DNA from: CAVALG01 sp045576295
GTDB taxonomy: Bacteria > Bacillota > Clostridia > Oscillospirales > Acutalibacteraceae
Direction of reading: 5' to 3'
Length of the DNA stretch: 64,000 nucleotides
NCBI GenBank assembly: GCA_045576295.1
Contig: JAZNGF010000002.1
Coordinates: 25,136-89,135 of the forward strand
Shown here: positions 9,047 through 16,686 of the stretch, piece by piece
Numbering within the stretch: position 1 is the stretch's first letter
Layout of the letters: every line of letters starts with the position of its first letter
Translations under genes and position numbers: made by a program
Notes under the pieces: generated by a model
Databases searched by the model: none
Told to the model about the DNA's origin: nothing
The model's input: only the letters and a program-made list of their open reading frames with translations

Positions 9047-9090
9047 CTCCTTCTGGTCTAAGGCCCCTATGTTATATTTAGGAGCAAGGA
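9047..9090 (-). promoter_or_regulatory. structured leader of rpsF, possible S6:S18 autoregulatory element
   Basis: In the transcript, GCTCCTA pairs with TAGGGGC (9063-9085, 7 bp with one G-U) around a 9-base loop. The bases outside it, CCTT and AAGG (the latter part of the ribosome site), could form an enclosing helix. Many bacteria have an S6:S18 binding hairpin here that represses translation (established). I cannot place the diagnostic CCG bulge, so identity with that motif is inference. Confidence 0.4.
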
Positions 9091-9119
9091 TTCTGCTCAA
9101 AATACAAGCAGTTAAAATT

Positions 9120-9148
9120 ATTATATCAGCCCGAAAGCGATATGTCAA
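9120..9148 (-). promoter_or_regulatory. consensus sigma-A promoter of rpsF-ssb-rpsR
   Basis: On the minus strand TTGACA (9148-9143) and TATAAT (9125-9120) are both perfect and are separated by exactly 17 bases. This predicts a strong constitutive promoter with a leader of about 75 bases. Confidence 0.9.
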
Positions 9149-9196
9149 ATATTTTTTGAAGGTTTGTACAAAACTGTTAGATAAAAAGTGTTTTGC

Positions 9197-9225
9197 TTGA
9201 CACTAACTGTTTATTATTATATAAT
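9197..9225 (+). promoter_or_regulatory. consensus sigma-A promoter of coaX
   Basis: TTGACA (9197-9202) and TATAAT (9220-9225) are perfect, with a 17-base spacer, and diverge from the rpsF promoter. Transcription would start about 45 bases before coaX. Confidence 0.88.
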
Positions 9226-9279
9226 ATATTCGTAATAATATATATATTTATAAAGATTTTATAGATTAGGTGCGATATT

Positions 9280-10047
9280 ATGCTATTAATTTTTGATATA
9301 GGAAACACCAATATAACCATTGGTTGCTATAATGAAAAGGAACTTAAATTTACTGCTCGCGTTGCAACAAATTCTGCCCTCACTTCCGATCAGCATGCCC
9401 TTGAAATAAGGGATGTGTTAGATATTAACGGGCTTGATTACCATGATGTTACTGCAGCGGCAATTTGTTCGGTTGTTCCTGATGTTGAAGCTTTGGTTGT
9501 TAAGGCGCTTAAAAAACTATGTAAAATCACACCGTTTGTTTTAAAGCCTGGCGTTAAGACGGGGCTTAATATAAAAATAGATAACCCTGCGCAGTTAGGT
9601 TCTGATTTGGCGGCAGGAGCTGTTGGTGCCATTGCTAAATATCCTGTTCCTTGTATTGTTATTGATATGGGCACTGCAACCACGATTAGTGTTGTTAATT
9701 CTAAAAAAGAATTTTTGGGCGGTGCTATAACTGCAGGGCTAAAACTTTCGCTTTCTTCGCTTTTTGGTAACACTGCGCAGCTTCCTATGATATCAATCTC
9801 AGCACCTGATAAGGTTATTGGAACAAATACAGCCGATTGTATGCGTTCAGGCCTTGTAATCGGTGCCGCGGCTATGCTTGATGGTATGATCGACCGAATC
9901 AACGAGCAACTCGGGTGTGAGTGTTCAGTTGTGGCAACGGGCGGCCTATCACACGAGGTTTGCGCAAATTGCAGGCACGAAATACCGGTTGACGATAATT
10001 TGCTGCTTGATGGTATGCGCATCATATACGAAAAAAACATAAAATAA
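9280..10047 (+). CDS. coaX: type III pantothenate kinase
   Basis: A protein of 255 residues with the ASKHA fold that phosphorylates pantothenate, the first committed step of coenzyme A synthesis. Motifs in order are the phosphate loop FDIGNTNITIG at residue 4, the pantothenate/dimer motif GSDLAAGAVGA near 107, the catalytic DMGTATT near 128 and GGAITAGL near 147. Type III enzymes are insensitive to CoA feedback (established). It is followed by an ECF transporter S component, which suggests supply of its substrate from outside. Confidence 0.97.
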   Translation: MLLIFDIGNTNITIGCYNEKELKFTARVATNSALTSDQHALEIRDVLDINGLDYHDVTAAAICSVVPDVEALVVKALKKLCKITPFVLKPGVKTGLNIKIDNPAQLGSDLAAGAVGAIAKYPVPCIVIDMGTATTISVVNSKKEFLGGAITAGLKLSLSSLFGNTAQLPMISISAPDKVIGTNTADCMRSGLVIGAAAMLDGMIDRINEQLGCECSVVATGGLSHEVCANCRHEIPVDDNLLLDGMRIIYEKNIK

Positions 10048-10052
10048 ACCGG

Positions 10053-10074
10053 CAAAATCGCCTAATGGCGTTTT
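10053..10074 (+). terminator. weak hairpin after coaX
   Basis: AAAA-CGCC pairs with GGCG-TTTT around a TAAT loop, with one bulged T. The U-run is only four long, so partial termination before the transporter gene is likely at best. Confidence 0.45.
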
Positions 10075-10087
10075 AGCATAAATTTGC

Positions 10088-10120
10088 GCTGTATCGCACA
10101 CTGCGAACAGCAGCAGGAGG
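10088..10120 (+). promoter_or_regulatory. leader hairpin next to the ribosome site of the ECF S component
   Basis: GCTGT-A-TCGCA pairs with TGCGA-ACAGC (10 bp, one bulged A) around a CAC loop at 10088-10111. The ribosome site GCAGGAGG follows at 10113-10120. The hairpin is directly adjacent to the site and could tune access by the ribosome. Its sequence resembles no riboswitch I know. Confidence 0.4.
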
Positions 10121-10128
10121 TTATATTA

Positions 10129-10725
10129 ATGGTAAATTCAAAAAAATCAAAAGAACGTATTCGAGTGCTGGTGCTTGGCGCTGTAATGACTGCGCTTGTG
10201 GTTATTTTACAGTCTGTTGGCTCCACAACAACATTTTTTGGCCCGTTCTCAACAGCAGTTGCGTTGGTTCCTATTGTAATTGGAGCCGCTATGTGCGGAA
10301 CAACAGTTGGTGCTTGGCTTGGCTTTGTTTTTGGTGTGGTTGTTATGGCAACCGGCGGAGCTAACCTGTTTTTCGCATTCGATGTTCCCGGCACTGTTGT
10401 TACGGTTCTTGTAAAAGGTGTTGCTTGCGGTGCAGCGGCGGGCCTTGTTTGCAGGTTGTTATTAAAGGTTAACCGTTATCTTGCGGTTGCAGTTGCCGCT
10501 GTTGTGTGCCCTGTTGTTAACACGTCGGTGTTTTTGCTGGGTTGCAGGGTGTTCTTTATGGCACATGCTGATGCAATAGCTGCAAATCTCGAGTTGAATA
10601 TTTCTGGCATGGCTTTGTTTTGGGCGCTTGCTATGGGTAACTTCCTTTGCGAAGTGCTTACCAGCGTTGTTTTAAGCCCGGTAATTGTTAGGATTCTAAA
10701 TATTGAGAGAAAAATGAAATCTTAA
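10129..10725 (+). CDS. ECF transporter S component, possibly for pantothenate
   Basis: A membrane protein of 198 residues with about six hydrophobic segments. The Ala/Gly/Val-rich helices, an early ALVVILQSVGS segment and the FGVVVMATGGANLFF loop are typical of substrate-binding (S) subunits of energy-coupling-factor transporters. The ATG at 10129 is chosen because AGGAGG sits 8 bases before it; an in-frame TTG 45 bases upstream falls in the hairpin and is unlikely. The shared A1A2T module is not in this window. Location 81 bases after coaX suggests pantothenate as ligand (inference). Confidence 0.8.
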   Translation: MVNSKKSKERIRVLVLGAVMTALVVILQSVGSTTTFFGPFSTAVALVPIVIGAAMCGTTVGAWLGFVFGVVVMATGGANLFFAFDVPGTVVTVLVKGVACGAAAGLVCRLLLKVNRYLAVAVAAVVCPVVNTSVFLLGCRVFFMAHADAIAANLELNISGMALFWALAMGNFLCEVLTSVVLSPVIVRILNIERKMKS

Positions 10726-10819
10726 TTTAGATTCGGTTTTGGTTTTATATTGCGGTAGCACTCTCAAGAATAATTTTAAGAATAATTAAAATTTAGTTTC
10801 TTTTGGGGTTGATTATATT

Positions 10820-12223
10820 ATGTTTATGAAAAAAATTGCGGCTATATTTATGGCTACAATTTTACTGTTTACGGTTTTTATTGTTCCTGCATCGGCTGAT
10901 ACTGCCGATTACAGTGAAGTTATTGCGGCTATTTCTGCCGGCCTTAAAAACCGCGAGCAGTCTATTGATATTTCAAAATTTAATATAAGCCAAAATGATT
11001 TTGCCGATGTGTACACTGAGGCGCTTTATAGCAACCCTGAATATTTTTGGGTTGATGATAGCGGCACCAGAATGAGCATCAACACATTAACAGGTGTTGT
11101 TTTATCGGTTAAGCCGCAATATAACGGGTTATATTCCGCAGAAAATGTTAAAAAATTCGAGGCTGAGATTGATAAGGCGTTGTCATCAATAGATAACACT
11201 TTAAGTGACTATGAGAAAATTTTGATTTTACATGACTATGTGGTTAACACCTGTCATTACTTAATTTCCGATACAGAGCCTGTTTACACGGCGTATTCAG
11301 CGCTTGTAAACCATAAGGCGCTGTGCCGCGGTTATTCCCGTGCTATGAAACTGCTCTTAAATCGTGTTGGTATTAACTGTACCATTGTTACAAGTAACTA
11401 TATGGCTCACGCATGGAATATGGTTGAATTAGATGGGCAGTGGTACCACCTTGATGCCACCTGGGGCGACCCAACCGGTGGTGTTGAAAGGTTTAGTCAT
11501 AATTATTTCCTTTTAAGTGATGAAACTATTAAGGATGGCGACCACCTTCATTCAGGTTGGGAGACTGATAAGGTGGCTACCAGCAAAAAGTATGAAGAGG
11601 GCTTTTGGTTAGATGCAGAATCGCAAATCCATTATAAAAATAATACCTTTTACTATATTAAGGCTGGTAAAATTATCGCACGGTACCGTACAACCGGAAA
11701 TGAATCTGTAATCTATAACATTCCTGAATATTGGTATGTTTGGAATAGTAATAATATGTATTTCTATACTAACACATTTTCAGGCCTTTCTATGATAGAT
11801 GGGTTATTATACTTCAACACAACAAATGGTGTTTATAGTATTACAACAAGCGGAACCAACCTAAAATTGGTTTACGAGTTAACCGATGAAGAAAAGTCCG
11901 TTGGCGATATTTATGCAACAAGCTATATTGGCGATGTGTTCACCTATTCGTTAACCACTGCACCTTCTGGCAAGGATATTGATGTTAAGACATTGGAGTT
12001 AAACTCACCAAAAGCATTGCTTGGCGATTTTAATTTAGATGGAACTATAACTGTTTCAGATGCGGTTCTTGTTGCAAGGTATAGTTCTAAGATGATGGGT
12101 GAAATTACCGATACCCAAGAATCAAACGGTGATGTTAATAATGACAAGGTTGTAAATGTTATGGATGCTGTTATTATTTCGCGCGTTTGCGCTAAACTTA
12201 TAACGGGGTTTGATGTGGCCTAA
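10820..12223 (+). CDS. secreted transglutaminase-like protein with C-terminal dockerin
   Basis: A protein of 467 residues with a signal peptide (1-27, ending PASA). Residues 130-225 form a transglutaminase-like papain-fold domain with an apparent catalytic triad Cys169 (ALCRGYS), His197 (AHAWNMV) and Asp212 (HLDATWGDP). Residues 230-395 look like a beta-rich domain of repeated short strands. Residues 402-465 form a type I-like dockerin with two calcium loops (GDFNLDGTITVSDA and GDVNNDKVVNVMDA). It is exported and probably docks to a cohesin such as the one at 22238. The enzymatic outcome (crosslinking, deamidation or proteolysis) is not predictable. It ends in a strong terminator. Confidence 0.9.
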   Translation: MFMKKIAAIFMATILLFTVFIVPASADTADYSEVIAAISAGLKNREQSIDISKFNISQNDFADVYTEALYSNPEYFWVDDSGTRMSINTLTGVVLSVKPQYNGLYSAENVKKFEAEIDKALSSIDNTLSDYEKILILHDYVVNTCHYLISDTEPVYTAYSALVNHKALCRGYSRAMKLLLNRVGINCTIVTSNYMAHAWNMVELDGQWYHLDATWGDPTGGVERFSHNYFLLSDETIKDGDHLHSGWETDKVATSKKYEEGFWLDAESQIHYKNNTFYYIKAGKIIARYRTTGNESVIYNIPEYWYVWNSNNMYFYTNTFSGLSMIDGLLYFNTTNGVYSITTSGTNLKLVYELTDEEKSVGDIYATSYIGDVFTYSLTTAPSGKDIDVKTLELNSPKALLGDFNLDGTITVSDAVLVARYSSKMMGEITDTQESNGDVNNDKVVNVMDAVIISRVCAKLITGFDVA

Positions 12224-12240
12224 TTTTACTTTTATTTAAA

Positions 12241-12273
12241 ATGCCCAAAACCACTTTTTGTGGTTTTGGGCAT
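12241..12273. terminator. bidirectional terminator
   Basis: A perfect 14-bp stem ATGCCCAAAACCAC/GTGGTTTTGGGCAT has a TTTTT loop. It separates the rightward transglutaminase gene from the leftward Cys-rich protein gene, and both exits are A/T-rich. Confidence 0.8.
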
Positions 12274-12307
12274 AGTTATTAACTATTGTGTATAGTTGCG
12301 AGTGGCC

Positions 12308-13135
12308 TTAATCTTCCTGCTCGCAATCGTCGCATCCGGCGCCCCCACCAACGTTTGATGGGCGTGAAGGGAAGAAATCATCGGTTGGGAACTTAATTCT
12401 TCTAAAAGCATCACATGGTTCGTCGGTTACATTGTTACACTGTTTTTCAGGTATGCAATAGTCATATACAGGTATTAACATTTGCACGTTTCTAATAAGC
12501 TGAACAATGCTGAAAAGCCCTAAAGTTACATATATTGCTGGTGTGCCGGAAGGCTGGTTCACGCAAACATTTCCACCTAAGCGTTCTTGTATGCCTGAGG
12601 GTATGCAGCCAATGCACTCATAGCTGTCGTGTAGCTCGCAAACTTTAGCTGCAAGCGGGATGGGGTCAACGCATTGAACAGAGCATCGCGGGCAGTTGGA
12701 AGTTGGTATGTGTTGTCCGTTAACTTCTTCCTCCAATGTACAAATATTTGAGAATGTTTTAACGCTTCCTTCACTTCCGTAGAGTATCACCTTTTTATCG
12801 TAAGAGGTAACACCGTGTATGGTTTGCGGGCATGTTTTAGGTGCTGTGTAAACGTCGAATTCAATTAGGAAAAAGAAGGTTAGGTCGCAGGAATAAAAAC
12901 CGCGGTTAAAAGATACGGGTTCAACATTAACGTATACATTTAACACTTCGGCGTTTTTAACTCTAACACTTATTGCTGATTGAACTACTGCTTGATCTTC
13001 TTCGCAAAAATAACATCTTAAGTCTTCAAGGCAATCACGGTCGCAGCAGGAATCGAAAACCCTGCCTGCATCTATGCAGCATGCTTCTTTGAATGAAGAT
13101 GAGGGTGATGTGCCGTTATTATTTAATTCAGCCAT
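12308..13135 (-). CDS. conserved clostridial cysteine-rich protein of unknown function
   Basis: A protein of 275 residues with no signal peptide and about 26 cysteines. These include N-terminal CC, DSCCDRDCLEDLRCYFC and C-terminal CDDC clusters. The order CIDAGRVFDSC, the central VEPVSFNRGFYSCDLTFFF and VILYGSEGSVKTFSN recalls a hypothetical family found widely in Clostridia, usually with fewer cysteines (from memory). Beta-strand content is high. Coat or exosporium-like packing by disulfides is a guess. A GGAGGAAAT site precedes the ATG. It is transcribed alone between two terminators or promoters. Confidence 0.7.
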   Translation of the reverse strand: MAELNNNGTSPSSSFKEACCIDAGRVFDSCCDRDCLEDLRCYFCEEDQAVVQSAISVRVKNAEVLNVYVNVEPVSFNRGFYSCDLTFFFLIEFDVYTAPKTCPQTIHGVTSYDKKVILYGSEGSVKTFSNICTLEEEVNGQHIPTSNCPRCSVQCVDPIPLAAKVCELHDSYECIGCIPSGIQERLGGNVCVNQPSGTPAIYVTLGLFSIVQLIRNVQMLIPVYDYCIPEKQCNNVTDEPCDAFRRIKFPTDDFFPSRPSNVGGGAGCDDCEQED

Positions 13136-13267
13136 TAATATTTCCTCCCTTTAATTATTAAAGTTAAGCAGAATTTACCCGTGTTTGGCAAAACAGTGCT
13201 TACTTCTATAACATAGTATTCAAACGGGTGCCCAATGTTACATAAAATATTAATTATTAGCGCCTTA

Positions 13268-13296
13268 TTGACATAATATTGTAAAAATAATATAAT
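13268..13296 (+). promoter_or_regulatory. consensus sigma-A promoter of uppP
   Basis: TTGACA (13268-13273) and TATAAT (13291-13296) are perfect with a 17-base spacer, 28 bases before the uppP start. Confidence 0.9.
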
Positions 13297-13323
13297 TAAA
13301 TCACTTGATTTGGAGGCGTTCTA

Positions 13324-14166
13324 ATGGAATTTTTCGTTAACATAATAAAATCTATATTATTGGGCATTGTTGAAGGGATAACCGAGTGGTTGCCAGTTTC
13401 AAGCACCGGGCACATGATATTGTTCGATGAGTTTTTAACTCTTAAAGTTAACAACGATTTTAAAGAATTGTTTTTGGTTGTTATTCAGTTAGGTGCGATT
13501 CTTGCAGTTGTTATCATGTTTTGGAAAAAGCTATGGCCGTTTTCACCCAAAAGCACAAAAACAGAAAACCGCGAAATTTGGAGCACTTGGTTTAAGGTTT
13601 TGGTTGCAAGCCTGCCTGCGGGGATTTTAGGGTTCGCTTTTGACGATAAAATAGATCAAATGCTAACAGGCGACCTTAGGGTTCTGATTGTGTCGAGCGC
13701 TTTGGTTTTGTATGGTGTTTTGTTTATAGTTATTGAAAAGTTTGCTAAAAAGCCTAAAATCACCACTTCAAATGATATAAACTATAAAACCGCATTGTTA
13801 ATGGGTGCTTTTCAAGCGCTGTCTTTAATTCCCGGAACATCGCGTTCGGGCTCAACAATACTTGGCGGAATTCTTATTGGTTGCTCAAGAACGGCCGCTG
13901 CTGAATTTTCGTTCTTTATGTCAATCCCTGCAATGGTGGGCGGTAGCGGCATAAAGCTTTTAAAATATTTTGTGAACGGAAATTCTATAAGCCTTCAAGA
14001 AGGTGTTATACTGCTTGCAGGCATGGTAACAGCTTTTGTTGTTTCAATGTTATGCATTAATTTCCTTATGAATTATATTAGAAAGCACGACTTTAAGCTG
14101 TTCGGTTGGTACCGAATTGCTTTGGGCGCGCTACTGCTTTTATTAATTGCATTTAAGGTTTTATAA
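13324..14166 (+). CDS. uppP: undecaprenyl-diphosphatase UppP/BacA
   Basis: An integral membrane protein of 280 residues, normal for the family, with about eight segments. It dephosphorylates undecaprenyl pyrophosphate to recycle the lipid carrier of wall synthesis and confers bacitracin tolerance. The signature EGITEWLPVSSTGH (residues ~17-30) and the phosphate-binding IPGTSRSGST (~172-181) are both intact. It leads an operon with a polysaccharide deacetylase and a lipoprotein, all with envelope roles. Confidence 0.97.
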   Translation: MEFFVNIIKSILLGIVEGITEWLPVSSTGHMILFDEFLTLKVNNDFKELFLVVIQLGAILAVVIMFWKKLWPFSPKSTKTENREIWSTWFKVLVASLPAGILGFAFDDKIDQMLTGDLRVLIVSSALVLYGVLFIVIEKFAKKPKITTSNDINYKTALLMGAFQALSLIPGTSRSGSTILGGILIGCSRTAAAEFSFFMSIPAMVGGSGIKLLKYFVNGNSISLQEGVILLAGMVTAFVVSMLCINFLMNYIRKHDFKLFGWYRIALGALLLLLIAFKVL

Positions 14167-14177
14167 AGGAGATTATT

Positions 14178-14861
14178 ATGGGAAGAAAGATTTTTACTAT
14201 AAGTTATGATGATGGCTCAAAATCTGATTTAAAATTAATTGAATTAATGAAAAAGTATGGCATTAGGGGAACTTTTAACCTTAACAGCGGTTCATACGGG
14301 CTTGATGGCCAACCGTTTTGGTATAATAGGTTGCCTTTTGATTGCTTAAAAGACACTTATTTGAACGATTTTTGCGAGGTAGCGGCGCACGGTTACGTTC
14401 ACCCCGATTACACCAAGCTTGATTACGATGCCGCAAACGAAGATGTATCACGCGATGTTAAAAAGCTTGAAGAGATTTTCGGTGTTCGCCCCATAGGATT
14501 TGCTTACCCGTTTGGTGCGGTTGACGATAAAACTGTTGAAATTTTAAGAAAAAACGGTGTTAAATATTCAAGAACGGTTTGGAGCACCGAACGTTTTGCA
14601 ATACCTGAAAACTGGCTTTATTTAAACCCAACCTGCCACCATATTAACCCTAAACTTTTAAACTTAGCCCAAGAATTTGTTGATTACAAGGGCGATGAAG
14701 ATGTGATGTTTTACGTTTGGGGCCATGCACACGAATTTGATGAAAATAACAACTGGGAAATTCTTGAACAGTTATTTGAGTGCGTGGCAGGTAAAGATGA
14801 TATTCTTTATTTAACTAATGGCCAGGCTTATGAGCTTTTAACAGGGGGAAGGGAAGTTTAA
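14178..14861 (+). CDS. polysaccharide deacetylase (NodB-like) family protein
   Basis: A protein of 227 residues without signal peptide. It has the NodB motifs in modified form: SYDDG (residues ~8-12) replaces TFDDG, AAHGYVHPDYTKL carries the H-x3-D metal pair near 74-79, and FAYPFG lies near 115. Metal-dependent de-N-acetylation or another C-N hydrolysis of a carbohydrate is expected. Lack of a signal suggests a cytoplasmic sugar substrate. The AAAGGAG site overlaps the end of uppP (11-base gap), and the stop codon is immediately followed by the next ATG. Confidence 0.85.
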   Translation: MGRKIFTISYDDGSKSDLKLIELMKKYGIRGTFNLNSGSYGLDGQPFWYNRLPFDCLKDTYLNDFCEVAAHGYVHPDYTKLDYDAANEDVSRDVKKLEEIFGVRPIGFAYPFGAVDDKTVEILRKNGVKYSRTVWSTERFAIPENWLYLNPTCHHINPKLLNLAQEFVDYKGDEDVMFYVWGHAHEFDENNNWEILEQLFECVAGKDDILYLTNGQAYELLTGGREV

Positions 14862-15299
14862 ATGAAGATTAAAGCAATTATTTTAGCAGTTTTAGCCTGT
14901 GTTTTGGTGCTTTCAGGGTGTGGGAACAAAGCTAATACAGGCAGTAATGCAGAGGTTTCTGAAGAAGTTATCACCGACACCGAAATCGACGAGGCTGTTA
15001 ACCCTGAAGATGCCGAACCCGAGGAAATCGTTCCGCTTTCAACCAAATTTGTTTTGCCCGAAAACATAAACACCGAAGATTTGGTTGACACTGAAGATGA
15101 AACAAAGGCTACTGTTACCGGCACAACTAAAGAAGCAACCGAGAAGTATATTCAAACCTTGGTTGGTGCCGGCTATAATCTTGATTATAAGTTTGAATCT
15201 CAAAATGCTGCGCAATATTCGCTTTCAACTAACGAGGTTACGGTTTCTGTGATGCTTAAAAATGATGAAATGCTGATTTATGCATCAAAATTTGAGTAA
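14862..15299 (+). CDS. small lipoprotein
   Basis: A 145-residue protein with a lipoprotein signal: KIKAIILAVLACVLVLSGC has the lipobox LSGC with Cys at 20. An acidic, low-complexity linker (about residues 25-65, rich in Glu, Asp and Val) leads to a small alpha/beta domain of about 70 residues. It starts directly at the base after the deacetylase stop, so translation is coupled. It is probably anchored on the outer face of the membrane. No known domain is recognised. Confidence 0.8.
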   Translation: MKIKAIILAVLACVLVLSGCGNKANTGSNAEVSEEVITDTEIDEAVNPEDAEPEEIVPLSTKFVLPENINTEDLVDTEDETKATVTGTTKEATEKYIQTLVGAGYNLDYKFESQNAAQYSLSTNEVTVSVMLKNDEMLIYASKFE

Positions 15300-15323
15300 T
15301 ATTTTTAAAATAATAACAATTTT

Positions 15324-15359
15324 AAGCCTTGGCAGGTAAGTTACTGCCAAGGCTTTTTT
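15324..15359 (+). terminator. terminator of the uppP operon
   Basis: The 11-bp stem AGCCTTGGCAG/CTGCCAAGGCT is followed by TTTTTT, a canonical intrinsic terminator 25 bases after the lipoprotein stop. Confidence 0.93.
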
Positions 15360-15442
15360 GTTGCCAAAAAAGGTGGATAATTTTTAGCTATAAAAACCAC
15401 AAAAAGATTAATTTTCCGTGCAATAAAATATGCAAATATGTG

Positions 15443-15471
15443 TTGTAATAATCAGTAGAATGTGGTATTAT
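15443..15471 (+). promoter_or_regulatory. putative extended -10 promoter of the cysteine desulfurase-thiI operon
   Basis: TTGTAA and TATTAT are 17 bases apart, with a TG one base before the -10 box. It lies about 48 bases upstream of the desulfurase start. Confidence 0.5.
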
Positions 15472-15518
15472 TGTGTTGTTAAAATGGTGAAATTTATGTT
15501 TGGATGTGAAAGCCATAA

Positions 15519-16685
15519 ATGAACACGATTTATTTCGATAACAGTGCAACAACCAAGCCGTGTGGCACGGCTGCTTTATATGTTAACAAGGCAGTAACCG
15601 ATAATTGGGGCAACCCTTCATCTTTACATAAGCTCGGCATTAATGCCGAAGCTGTTTTATCATCAGCGCGTGCGCTCACGGCTGACATTTTGTCTTGCAA
15701 GATAGAAGAAATTTTCTTCACAAGCGGTGGAACGGAATCTAACAATATTGCTTTAAGGGGCGCGGCCTATTCACTTAAAAGGCGCGGCGACCGAATTGTT
15801 ACAACAACTATTGAGCATCCATCGGTTATAGAAACTGTTAAATCGCTTGAAAGCGAAGGTTTTGAAGTTGTTTGGCTGAAGCCCGACCAAAGCGGGAACA
15901 TACCTATTAAGAGCATTGAAGAAGCAATTAATTCGCAAACAATTTTAGTTTCAATGATGCTTGTTAATAACGAAACGGGCGCTGTTTTGCCTGTTCAAAA
16001 AATTCGCGGTTTTGTTGAGGCGGCAAATTCGCCCGCACTTATTCACTGCGATGCCGTTCAGGCGTTTGGAAAAATTCAGTTTACAGTGAAGAATCTTGGG
16101 GTTGACCTGCTCTCTGCAAGCGCACATAAAATTCACGGCGTAAAGGGTTGCGGAATTCTTTATAAAAGCGAAAAAGCAAGAATATCACCAATAGTTTTTG
16201 GAGGCCACCAAGAACGAGGTGTTCGTTCGGGCACCGAGCCTACCCCTGCAATTGCGGGGCTTTTAGGCGCCTTAGAAGAATTAGATGTTTTGGCATCATT
16301 AAACTATGTTACAAACCTTAATAAATACGCAAGGCTTGTTCTTTCAAAAGTTCAGGGCGTTAGCATTAATTCGCCCAATGATGCATTAGCATACATACTT
16401 AACATTTCGCTTGAAGGGTTTAGATCAGAAACGGTTTTACACTTTTTAGAATCGAAAGGCATTTACGTTTCAAGCGGAAGTGCCTGCTCAAAAGGCAAGG
16501 GAAGTTATGTTTTAAACGAAATGGGGCTTGCGCCTAAATTTGTTGACAGCGCCCTTAGAATTAGTTTTTCAAAACACAACACAAACGAAGAAATCGAATT
16601 TTTAGCCGAAGCTTTAACCGAAGCGCGCGCAAAACTGCGCTCAAGCGACCGAGGCTCGGCACTACAAAAATTACGGAGAAGATAA
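15519..16685 (+). CDS. cysteine desulfurase (NifS/IscS class)
   Basis: A pyridoxal-phosphate enzyme of 388 residues that moves sulfur from cysteine to a protein persulfide. Landmarks are NSATTKP at the N-terminus, TSGGTESNN (cofactor phosphate loop), the Schiff-base lysine in SASAHKIHG (~205-213) and the loop SSGSACSKGK, whose cysteine (~326) carries the persulfide. Followed by thiI after one base, it is almost certainly the sulfur donor for 4-thiouridine. No IscU/NifU gene is nearby. The C-terminal 20 residues are basic and variable. The ribosome site is weak. Confidence 0.93.
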   Translation: MNTIYFDNSATTKPCGTAALYVNKAVTDNWGNPSSLHKLGINAEAVLSSARALTADILSCKIEEIFFTSGGTESNNIALRGAAYSLKRRGDRIVTTTIEHPSVIETVKSLESEGFEVVWLKPDQSGNIPIKSIEEAINSQTILVSMMLVNNETGAVLPVQKIRGFVEAANSPALIHCDAVQAFGKIQFTVKNLGVDLLSASAHKIHGVKGCGILYKSEKARISPIVFGGHQERGVRSGTEPTPAIAGLLGALEELDVLASLNYVTNLNKYARLVLSKVQGVSINSPNDALAYILNISLEGFRSETVLHFLESKGIYVSSGSACSKGKGSYVLNEMGLAPKFVDSALRISFSKHNTNEEIEFLAEALTEARAKLRSSDRGSALQKLRRR

Positions 16686-16686
16686 C

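Noticed and set aside
9438..10055. 205-codon open frame antisense to coaX
   Set aside because: It is rich in Ser, Pro and Ala as expected for the complement of coaX codons; coaX has intact motifs and a perfect promoter.
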